Assembly (NCBI GenBank): GCA_964017235.1 | Contig: OZ024938.1 | Coordinates: 47,590,332-47,654,331, forward strand | Source of the DNA: Sabellastarte sp. h YS-2021 | Lineage: Eukaryota > Annelida > Polychaeta > Sabellida > Sabellidae | Length of the DNA: 64,000 bases | Direction of reading: 5' to 3' | Shown here: piece after piece, positions 23,701 through 35,700 of the stretch | How positions within the stretch are numbered: the stretch's first letter is position 1 | Layout of the letters: every line of letters starts with the position of its first letter | Translations under genes and position numbers: made by a program | Notes under the pieces: model-generated | What the model saw: only the letters and a program-made list of their open reading frames with translations | Database searches by the model: none | What the model was told of the DNA's origin: nothing

Positions 23701-26700
23701 AAAGCACTTCTTATAGTACCAGGTGCAGTCAAAGTGATGGTAATTTTCTTATCATTCCAAAGTTCTACCCCTCTGTTCATAAATCTGTCTAACAGTTTGG
23801 TAATAGTTTTGTTTTTAACGCTCCCTCTGTTTGGAATGCTCTCCCAGATGAGATTTGTGCCTCTCCCTCTCTAGCCTCTTTCAGAAAGCAGCTTAAAACC
23901 TATCTCTACACCACAGCATACCCACCTTAGCCTACATCATCCTCTGGCGTTCTCTGTTGTGTAACATAATAGTAATTGCAGAAAAAAATAGCCAGACATC
24001 TTCACCATTTCACAGGATATTCTCGAGCAGTATAACCTTGCTTTGTCAAGGTTTAATCTCAGGATAGTTGATAATTGTGGTAGAACATCTCAGAGATTTG
24101 AAAAAAAAAAATTATCACGTGACCACGCTTTCCCTGCCTATTTTTGGCAAATTCTGGTGAATTTGAAATTGCCTGTATTCTTCTATATTTGCTGTGATGA
24201 TCATAACCTAACCACTGTGTGACCTTGGCATAACATGCATTCTAAACTTTTTTTGCTATGTAGGTTAGTTAAGTACAGCCCTACCTTATGAACTAAATGT
24301 ACTTATAAGATCTCTAAAATAGTTTAGTAATAATCCCATGCACATTACACACTGTGCAGAAGCTGAATAAAATTCTCCGTTTTAATCTGATCATACTTAA
24401 AGATCTCCAAGCTTAGTCAGTAATACTTCTACTCACATTACATGGGCCCACTAGATTAGGCACCTCTGAAATGGCAAAACCATGGTTTACTGTATGTGTT
24501 GTGTGGTCTGAATTCCATTGGATAACTCCTGTGAAGCATTCCTTTGGACACCATGGAAATGATACAAGTTAAGCTCGATCAATACTAACCATTTCACAAC
24601 CTATATATCAAATCTTTTCTGACCTATTTTCTATAATTCTTAAGAAGCCTAATATACTCGATCTAGTCTATAAATCACACAATATACAGTTCTCCTTCTG
24701 CACATACTTAATATTTATGAAAGGCTCTTAAATTACCTAGCACAGTGCGTTTTGTATAGGAAAAGGTGTTATGAAGTCATATTAATGGTGTTCTATATCA
24801 GAAAAATAATCAAATATTTGCAATGACTGTATATCCACTCACCAGGATGAAGCAATTACTTTAAGGCTTCAAAAAGCATTGTATAAAGTAAGTTCATGTA
24901 ACACTTTGACTGTTAGAGGTTAACATAGGTTTAATATACATGATCAAAATATAATATTTTTCATTTTACAATTCAACCCATTTAAGCTTATTTACTTGAT
25001 CTGCATGAATTGTCAAAGACATCTATTGATCCAACCTGTACAGAATGTGGCTGCTAGAGTCAAACATTGCAATTTTTTCAATCACTTCACTAAGGTCATC
25101 AATTTGGAAAAACATAATTTAAACAACCCTTTTTCTTATGTTCAATGAACTTAAGGGTATGTCACTGAGTACTTGGTAGATCTACTCTCTCTGAAAACCT
25201 TGTTCACATTGGACAACCCTTTAATTTTTATTGCTAAACTTATTATAAAGGAAGGTGAAAAATCTCCTTTGGTAAGATGACCTTTAAAATACTATTCACT
25301 AAACCTCCGCTATGGTTTCCTTACCAAATGAGACCTTAAATAATCAGTCATTTTATTGGTTAAAACGTTTCTTCATAAAAGCTCCTTTATCTGTCCCTTA
25401 GTTTTGTATTTTCTTCTTTTCATGTTTATTATTCAGTATAAGATCAGTGTTATGATGTATTTTCTATTGCCGTTTAAGATGATATTTTATATTTTAAGAA
25501 ATAAATACCCAACTTTTAAAGATTTTTGTATTGCATACAACATTGTGGTAATAGCCACAGATATGGTGACACACACATCTAATACATTTTCATTGGGTTT
25601 GATGACATATCGACTAAATATCCCATAAATTTCAAATTACAAATTGTATCCTGTCATATCTTTGAATAACAAGATAAAGAGAAACAGAGTGTCAGGAACA
25701 AATGTCGGGGTGTAACCTTTTTAATATCTATTTTAACTTGTTCACTAGTTTTTGGAACAAAAAGTTAGATAAACAGTTTAAATTGCAGCTGATTAATGTA
25801 TCATGCACAAACTTTTCAACCATGCCAATGATTTTGTTCTTTATTTAGGATCAATGGTTAATAATCAATTAAGGTGTGAAAATAAGTAAATAAACTTACA
25901 GGTAATACAGTATTTATTTATTTTGCATGGGATGACACAATCCTGAAACTTTTAGATTTTGTGTATTTTATGTGGGTTGGGTGTGACCAAAGAAACAAGT
26001 GATTGCAGATTGTGAATGATCTGGATCATATTCTGGATATAAAAACAACGACCAACTTTTTTCAAAACGCCCCCTCGTAGTATTAGTGTTTTCTATTCAT
26101 TCCTGTCTTTATCTTTAACCATTTTAATGATGTCATCAAACAAAATATTGTGATATTTAGTGGTACATGAAATCAAAATATGATTGCAGTTTCAAAAATG
26201 GAAATATCCAAAATATTCTATATATTTGTCCAATAAAATACCACTGAGTATACAGACAAGTTTGATATAAAATTTGCCAAAAATTATTGAAATCTGGTAA
26301 GATATAATCATAAATAATGCAAAACACTGACATAATATTATCTCTTGTGTTTCATTGTGGTAGTATTGAGACATTGTCATGAAAATTTGGTTTGAACATT
26401 TGTTTGATGTTGACTTGGCTGCTTTATATCTGCAATAGATGCATAATTCTTTGTGTTTAAAATAATTGTTAGTATTTGTTACCCACTGGGGAAAATTGTG
26501 GCCAATTCATTAACTACCGTTAAATTAATGTTATTGTTAAAATTAATGTGTCATCAATTGGAAGTACATCTGTCATTAACTCCTTTAAAATAGGAAAACT
26601 TCATCAATGACATATACAGAAAAAATATATCAGGAATGAAGATAACATTATACAAGTGTGTGGCAAGAGTATTATACTGTTAACCTGTTGTTATATATTT

Positions 26701-29700
26701 TTGTTGTATATGTCAAATAAGGGATGTTTTACTTTTATTATCCACCTTTATCCACCTTTTATTATGTATAATTTGCAAGTTACATAAATCCATATTTAAA
26801 GAGAGACTTTGAAAATGGCCGACATATATACAGGGATACTAGTCAATATAAAAACCTCAATATTTAACTTGCAATTTCTCAGCCATTTCTGTATGGACTT
26901 TTATGCGTTAAAAGCACTGTTCAAAGACCTTTCTAATGGCTTATATAATATATAACTGTAGATTACATAGTTGTTTGAAAAACCGGAAGTTATTGACACT
27001 AATTATCCATGGTACAGAGGCGCCCTATACAGGTCACATACATCACACAGTGGATAATAGAATTACTTAGTGTCACGCTAACTCTTAACAATTACAGTTG
27101 TGCAGTAGTTTGCGTTCTTATTGTCATAAAGTCTGTTTGGTTTTGTAAATTTTTGTTATGCCTTTGATGTTAACTTATCTGCAGTCATAGATCTATACAT
27201 AATATTTACAAACATTTCTGTATGTGAGAAACAGTTGAACAATAAAACCATGCATATGAACTGATTATTTAACCATAGCTTTGCATATTGTATTAACTGT
27301 TATCCTGGCTCTGTGTTATACCAAATAAATAAAGCAATAAATCTGCTGCATGTGTCCATGTACTATGATAAGAGAGTTAATGTAAATGTAATTTGATTTT
27401 TGTACATTACAAACAAAAATTTATAGATTTACACATTTTCGTGTAGTTGTGACCTCATTTTAGTACAGGAAAATTAATGGAGTAGTCAGTAAGGTGACTG
27501 TCTAATTTATTTTTACTGGTGACATTAACTATCAAATTTGGCATATAAATCAAACAACTGTTACCATAGCTATCTTCTTGCCATTACATTTGTTGATTGT
27601 TCTCTTATTTTAACAAACTTTAAATGCTTTTTAGGGCCAACCTAAATTTAAGCCATAAAGGCCCGACCTTGATCTCACTTTACATCTAAATTAAATTTAG
27701 GTGAAAATACCAACCTTAACTTTAGTGATTAAGAAATTAAGATTGAGGTGTAATTATAAATCTTTACAATTTGTAATTAAATAAGGATAAAGCTTTATGT
27801 ATTCTCAGCCTTTACATTAAATGTGTTGATGTTGTGTTCATATCTTTGAAAAGAGCATTGTGTGAATCTAACAACACTCTTTCAGAGGTTCTGTAGCAGC
27901 AATACCAGTGTTATTTGGTTCAAATTCAGGAGAGTAAATACCGCTCTAAATTTTACAAGCAATAATTTAATACTCAAAGGAATATTAATACTATGCCATA
28001 TATTCATTATTTTAGTTATGTCAGGTATGCCTTTAACCATGTTTGACACCTTGAGTAGTATCTGGAACATCCTGTATGCTCAGATCCCTGTGTATCATGT
28101 GACTGGGGTGTTAGGACACTGGTACTACGTTTTGTGTGTCTCTCGGAGTTTTCTGAATTCTGAAAATTGAAAGCTTCATTTTATTCTAATCCAACCTACT
28201 CCATCATTGGATTTTGGGGGATCTTGTTATTTCAGATTTTTCTGAATTCTATCAAGTTTATGACTATTTTGGTGTTTTTTCTTTCAGGTTTTCCTGAATT
28301 CCATCAAAGCTCTGTTTTCCCGCCTCCTGTACATCCTCCATGCTCTGATCACTGTGTGGCGTGTCACTGTAGTGCTGGGTGACTGGTACTGGGTGGTCAT
28401 CAGCTGGCTAGGCTTCATGGTGTTTGAACTGCTCATAGTTATCTTCAAGAGGGCAGGCAGAGAATGGAAATGGTAAGGATTTTCATCGGGAAAAAGTAAT
28501 TATATGTTGAAAGATTAAACTTAGAATTTACACTTGGATTTCACTGATAAGAATAGGAATGTCTAATTTTTGTCATGGCAAAAGTTACTGTTAAGAATGT
28601 CCAACACTGAACAAAATCAATAAACCTTAAAGCTAATGCATGTTTCAGAGAAGAACACTTTGAGAGCACATATTTATTATCCACAACATGCCATATTTAA
28701 CCTTTGTAGGGTGATATACAGAGCGGGATATATTTTATTTGTCTATAGCGGCGCCTCCTTATCATGGATAATTAGTGTTAATAACTTTTGGTTTTTCACT
28801 AAAATCTCCGAAACTATGTAACCTACAAATATGTATAACAGTGCCTCTGCTCAGTTGTGTTACATAAAATCCAAACAGAATGGCTGAAAAATCGCAAGTT
28901 AAATATTGAGGCATTATATTGACTGATGTCCCTGTATATATGTCGGCCATTTTCACATTCTCTCTTTAACTATGGATTTATTTATCTTACAAATCATACA
29001 AAATAGTGGATAATAAAAGTAAAACATCCCTCATTAGACATATACAGAAATATCATTCATGAACATTAACAATATAATATTACACACTATTTTTATCCTC
29101 ATTTATATTTTTTGTATATATCATTCAGAAAGTTTTCCTGTTATACCTCTGGCAATGCCCAACATCCCCACCATGCTTATGAGTGCAATAACAAAAAAGT
29201 CCTTTAAAAATAATCCTGGCGTAATAGTTGGTTGCAGATTATTCTCAAAATTGAATCAGTTTTATGGAAGACCATGACCCACCTACTGTGAAAATTTGAC
29301 ATAAATCTATGCAATAGTAGTTTTTATGGCATCACTCTGCGATGTTCGCACACACCTCAACGTGACCAACTTCTCCAAAAGTTCAAGGCCCAGAGACATC
29401 TATCGAGGATGATAAATTGTTCAAGGCATGCAGATCTGTTTGTTTGTCCGTTCCCCAGTGCCATTAGAAGAGAGATACCCCCACCCAAAGTGTTAAAATT
29501 TCAACACTTTATCACAATTTTCTCATTGGCTGTTGCAGGGATTTCTCTCTTATCTTGCATATATGTACTGGGCCACAATAGATTGCCTTGTGTGAGTATC
29601 AGGCCTGGATCTTTCTTAATTTTTTAAAATTCATGAATTCATGCAGAAATCAATAATAACTTGAAAAGTTATGCATTTTGAGCATGTTTTTACCTACCTT

Positions 29701-32700
29701 TCTTTCAACTATAACATATTAAAATTTCAGACTTGTAGCTTATTGCATAATTAAGTAATAGCTACATAAACTATACAATGCTAGCCTGTACAGGAAGAAT
29801 CCCTCTTCTCACTCTCCTTCATCCACACAAACAGCAACAGAGAAAAGAATTGCCTCTGTGTGTGGGGAGTAGGGGTGGGTAAGGGTGTGTGTGTATATGT
29901 GCCTGTGTGTCATTCCCTTCAGTGTTCCAATTGGAGTGGAGAGGGGGGGCGATTTTTATTGCATGTGTTTCTCTTCTGTCTTGCATATGTGTTGGGTAAT
30001 TAAAATAACAAAATCCAAATAAAAGGTTCACTTTCACTGAGTTTTATTATGCCTACCTGTGTATGCTGTCCTTTCAATTGTATGTTGTTTTTTTTTTCAC
30101 TTTCCCCCCTTTCAGTTAGACCTCTAAATTTAATAAATTTTAGTTCAAGTAGGAAATCCTTTAAAGAATGCTGAAGAGTTGGGTGCATGTAAAACTCAAA
30201 CAAATTTTGGATACTGGGTTGTAAGGACTATTTCTTCTAGAAAAAAATTGACTTCTGACAGCGGTGATTTTGACAAATTTTTACATCTGCTGTGTGGTAA
30301 CGTTGCTTCAAAGTTCAGTTAGTTTATCATATTGAAAAGGTCTTTCATCTCCCTTATTATTGCTTCTTGGGCTTTGAACCCAGTTTCGTGGTCACTTTAC
30401 TTCCATTTTTGCTTTTTACCCAGCAGAAAATAAACACCGCAGCACTGGTCTTGTTTGCATTTGTTTTTCACATTATTTTCCATATTGCATTCATCAGGTA
30501 TCACCTTCTGTGTGTACCTGGTGGGTGGTACTCTATCCAGGTACATATTCTAAAACAGTAATATGTCTTCCCAAACCTTTAATAATCCTTTCTTTTGACT
30601 TCAAAGTTTACAAAACCCATATATCTTTATTAAAGTGTGCCAGTACTATGAGCCTACTTTTTTAACTGTCTACCTTTGGTATGAACCAGGTCATCAGTAG
30701 CTCCTTAGGAAGCAACTTAACAGTTATATTTATACTTTACTTCACAAGACTATTTGCAGAACACAAGTGTTTGTGTCCTTTTGTACTTTTACTTGTACTC
30801 TGAGGCTTCCATACAAACAAACAAACCAAGCAAACAACAGAATTTCTTGATCATATAACCTCCTAGCAGTTATATTTATACTTTACTTCACAAAACTATT
30901 TGCAGAACACAGGTGTTTGTGTCCTTTTGTACTTTTACTTGTACTCTGAGGCTTCCATACAAACAAACAAACCAAGCAAACAACAGAATTTCTTGATCAT
31001 ATAACCTCCTAGCTAGAGATAAATAGCTATGTTTCTGTATTTGCAGGATCCAGCCATGTATCCTGATTTACCTGATGGTTGAGTTGCCATCCATTTGGCT
31101 GTTGGAACTGTTCAAAGTCTCTGAGTTACAAATAGAGAGAAACTCTACATCCGTCTTACTGGGAGACCTTATAAAACAGGTATACCAGTGGCAAACTCAT
31201 TATGAACTGTGCATCCCATTATGTAATTGGCCCAAAATAATATTTGAAATCTGAAAAATTTCAGAACTGATCTTGGAAAAAGTTATTCTAACTCAACGTT
31301 AAACATAAGATTTGTATAATCTATTTTAGTTCTAGAAAGAACAAAATCGCTCTGCAAATGGAATCACTGAATGTCATTATCACTTGTCATGAATATGTCA
31401 AGTGATTGTACTATATTTTGCATGTTTAAGAAAGCCTGCTACATTTTGGGACACATTTAACATTCTTATTCTAAAACTGTTTAGGATTGTGTTATAAAAC
31501 CACCTTTTCATAGTAAAAGTCTTAGAATAAGAGAAATTGTCTCAGAATAAGAACCTTTAAATTCCAAAGAATTTTTGAAATTTTAATGTTTATTATCACA
31601 TATTGGATACAATAGCTGTGGGCATGTGGTGTTAGAAGTAGTGTTAGTTGGGCTGTTGATAAATATGAAGGCATTATTTGTGGGAAAACTGTATTAGAAA
31701 ATACTTTTTTCTTGCGTTAATACATCCTACCCAATAGACAATTGCTTATCCGGTAGGCATAGACCGGCCGGCCAAACAACAGAAAATTGAAAATTTTATT
31801 TTAAATGTAGCTTTTATAAGCTACAATACTTACCTATTGAAACAGAGTGCTATTCCGTTGATGACCGGAAGAGCTACCAACGGGCTGAAAGTTGGAAACT
31901 TTCCTGGCCAAATGCGGGGAGCGGGGTCCCCGGAGCCGGCTCACTCCACCGGAACCACCGGTGTTGAGATGACCAGTTATGTGACGACTGCGCAGCAGAT
32001 CACGTGATTCTTCCTTCTTTCTCGTTGGAACCATCCCCAAAGGTGAGGTGTCTGTAAGCAGGGACGGACCGGGAGGGCCTCTATCTGTTTCAATAGGTAA
32101 GATTTAAAATAAAATTTTCAATTTTATTGCGCTACAATGTACTTACCTATTGAAACAAAGTGCTGAATTCCAACATCTTGGATGGAGGGAAGACAGCTCA
32201 CTGACTGGGTTCCGGTGGAAGAGCCTTGAATGGTGAAGGAAGGAGACCCGACCCCAGCATCCGTGCCGGTATGTTGTAGGTCCAATCTTGGGGTTACTCT
32301 TCTGGATACCCGGAGAGAGGGCTGAGTGGTGGAGGAGACCAGAACTGTAGTCCCGTCAGGAGGCGCTCCATGGTGGCTGCAAGAGTGTACAAAGAGAATA
32401 ATTAGATTGGAAGAAATAAAGTGGAATGGGTGTTAACAAAAAATTAACAATGATTCCAGGAAGATAAAACAAATGGAAAGGAGAATTCCATGTAAAGTTA
32501 AGAAAAAACACCTCAGGAAGAAAAATATAATTTACCTTTTGTGACGAGAAGTCACGCTCTACGCGGTCAGGGTTCTGACCGGCCCCATCTGCTAGATGTG
32601 TCATCGGATAGCCCCCCCCCCTCTCTTTTTGTAGGTGTCCATGGTCGGCTAGGAAGGAGGCATCACTTGTTGTGCAGCCACGAAGGATCCTAAATGGTAA

Positions 32701-35700
32701 GAGAGGTCCTTCTGGTTCTGACCCGAGAGGTCCTTGAGATAGAATGATGTGAATGTATTATGAGATTTCCAATGGCATGCGTGGAGAATCTGGTCCATTG
32801 AGACACCCCCGTAAAAGGCTTTAGAAGCCGCGAATGGTCTGACGTCATGGGCCCTAACCCCTAAAAGGTCCATGTCGGTGTCTCCCGCCTTTGAGTAACA
32901 AAACTTGACAGTGGTTTTAATCCAAGAAGATATGGTGGGGCATAGAATATCCTTGGAATGGCCCTGTTTGTATGAAATAAACAGCAAAGTTTTATCCTGT
33001 CTTAATTCAGCAGTAAGTTTCAGATAAATTGAGAGGGCCCTAACGGGGCAGAGTAAAATGTCAGAATCTCTGTCATCTTGGTTAGCTTTGAGAGTGGGAA
33101 TAACCACTGGAGAGATTGTCTGGGTCCCTTCTCTTGCTAGTTGATTCTTAGCAATGAAGAGGGGAGAGGGGGGAAATTGGATTTGGTCCCAGTCAGCTAG
33201 GCAGAGAAGACCGTCCATGGTCCAGGCGTGGATTTTACTACGTCTTTTACCAGAAGCTAAGCTAGTAGGAAAACTGGCTTCCACGTGGCTTATTTAAGGG
33301 AAGCCTCCTCCAGAGGTTCAAAAGGAGGCTGTATGAGTTGGTGGAGAACTAAGGAGAGGTTCCAAGTGGGAATGCTTCTGGGGGCCTTAGGTTTATCCCT
33401 GTGGAAGTTGGCAATGAGTCTGGCAATCTCGGAATTATTGCTGATGTCTAAAGGAGTATTTCCCAATGTGTCTGCGATTGCCGTTCTGTATCCCTCAATA
33501 GTGGAAGGGCGTCTATTTTTTCTCATGAAGAGGAAAAACATAAAGTTACAAATATCTTTTATAGAGGGAGCCCTGAAGTCCACCTGTTCGTGGGTGCACC
33601 ATCTTTGAAATACTGCCCATTTTGATGCATAGATGGCTCTAGTAGAGAGTCTTTGAGGTGCAGCAATTCTATCTGCCACTTCTGCAGTGAAGCCCTGGTT
33701 CTGGAGGATTGTAATCCTAGAAACCAAGCGTGGAGATTGAGGGATTCCGGGTGAGTGTGGAATTGGTTGTTCAGTGGTTGTTTGAGCAGTGATTGGATTG
33801 GTGGGAGTTGTCTTGGGTGATCGAGTGACAGTTCCACCAGGTCCCAAAACCACAGTTTTGTCAGCCAGCCCGGGGCTATGAGAATGAGTCGGCATGACTG
33901 GGAGAGTAACTTTTGGACCACTCTGGGTAGGAGAGCTGTTGGAGGGAAGGCGTACCCGACTATGTTCTTCCAGTAGATGTTCAGTGCATCCACTGCCCAT
34001 GCCTGAGGGTCTGGGATGGGTGAAACGTAAGTTGGGAGTTTTGTGTTTAGACAGGTGGCAAACAGGTCTATTTGCGGGTGCTCCCAGAGTTGCGCAATCT
34101 GTTTGAAGATCTGGGGGGAAAGAGACCATTCTGTGTGTTGGATTTGGTTCCTCCTGGAGAGGCCATCTGCAATGACATTGAGTGACCCTGGTACGTGTCG
34201 CGCTCTGAGTAATATTTGATGTTTGTTGCACCATCTGAGGAGTTGCCACATGAGAGCACAGAGCTCTGGTGAGTGGGTCCCCCCTTGTTTGTTTATGTGG
34301 GCTACTACTGTTGTGTTGTCTGAGGCCACCAACACTTGTTTCTTGGTGCACTGATCTGAGAAGTGTTTGAGGGCTAGGATTACAGCTTTTAATTCCAGAA
34401 CGTTTATGTGAAGCTGTTTCTCTGTGTGAGACCATAAGCCGCCTGTGGAGGGGTGATCTAAGTGTGCGCCCCAGCCTGCGTTTGATGCGTCTGTAAAGAT
34501 CAGAACGTCGTGGTCCCTGGGGTGTAGGAATTCTCCACTTAATGCGTTTTGTGGGTCTAACCACCATTCCCCGTGTTGTTTCATTGTCCGAGTCCAGGGA
34601 ATGGGAGAATTCAGAGGCATTGGGAATTTCCAATGAGTCTTTAGATGCCATTGAAAGGGTCTCATATGGATCCTGCCCAGTCTTACTGTCTTCTCTGCGG
34701 ATGCTAGTAATCCAATGATGGACATAAGAGTCCTTGCATTGATAACAGACTTCTTTGAGATCCTGTTGAAGGAGTTCTGAATTTTGGCCCATCTGTCGTC
34801 CGTGGGCTTGACAAGACCCTGATCTAGAGAAAAGTGGTACCCTATGAAATTGAACCTCTGTTGGGGTACGAGTTCCGACTTCTGGTGATTTACTATGAAG
34901 CCCAGTGATTGGATCAGGGAGAGGAGGTTGGCAGTATGTTTCTTTGTTTTGCCTGGGAAGGTGCTCTGATCAGCCAGTCGTCCAGTTATTGGTGCAACCG
35001 GATGTCTTGTTTTAGTGCCAACAGCTTGACCTCCTTTACTAGGGACGTGAAAACCAGTGGGGCTGTGGCTAGCCCGAACGGCAAGCTGGTGAACTGGTAA
35101 GAAATCCCTTGGTGGTGGAACCTCAGAAACTTCCTTGATTGTGGGTGAATGGGAAGATGAAGATAGGCATCCGAAAGGTCTATAGAGGTAACCCATTCCC
35201 CTTGCCTCAGTGATGTGCAAATGGATTCTGGGGTTTCCATTTTGAATTTTGAGAAATTCAGCTGTAACTGCTGATGATGCATGGTATCCTGGACAACCTT
35301 GGGTGTTCTCTGGAGGGTAGGTGATAGCCTAGTCTGAGGAGGTCTAAGTGGAAGGGGTGAGCACCTTGTTTTTCCCATTCGTTTATGAACCACTTTAATC
35401 TGCCTCCCACTGGGAGGTCTTTTATATTTTCTTGAGTAGATACAGGAACCTTTACTAACAGTACACAAGGAGTCTTTACCCCCTCCTGAGGGGCTGACGA
35501 ACTCAGAGTCTTTGCCCTCTCTGGTAGGGACTTTGTATCCAGAGTCTTTGCCCTCTCTGTGTAGGGTTTGTTGAGGGAAACTGTTTTTGTGGTTCGGGTG
35601 AATTGTTTTCCCAGCGATGCCCGGAATGGGTTGAAAGAGGTTGTCCAGGATTGAGGAGGGGAGGAAATTGAAGAGTGTCATTGTTGAGGGGGTTGTTGTT

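Larger units (their letters stand above)
21540..28287 (+). other. Intron 2 of the TMEM26-like gene
   Basis: The 6.7-kb intron contains a tandem-core MITE (21828-22728), a CR1/L2-like LINE remnant (23100-23945), a possible small LINE scrap (about 25025-25110), a family M MITE (about 26600-27060) and decayed copies of exon 3 (28018-28258). Other parts, including 23946-25020 and 25640-26590, are AT-rich without recognisable content. Confidence 0.7.
28473..31046 (+). other. Intron 3 of the TMEM26-like gene
   Basis: It holds MITE family M copy 2 (28675-29080) and a 146-bp tandem duplication (30721-31012) ending 34 bp before exon 4. The remaining sequence, including 29090-30720, is AT-rich; I recognise no gene in it. 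Confidence 0.7.

Noticed and set aside
33894..34106. Plus-strand frames across element A
   Set aside because: They are antisense shadows of the DIRS polymerase and recombinase.
33900..34792. Long minus-strand frame as an extra protein
   Set aside because: The N-terminal two thirds of this frame overlap RNase H in another register and look like low-complexity shadow; only its end (from about 33790) is real recombinase.
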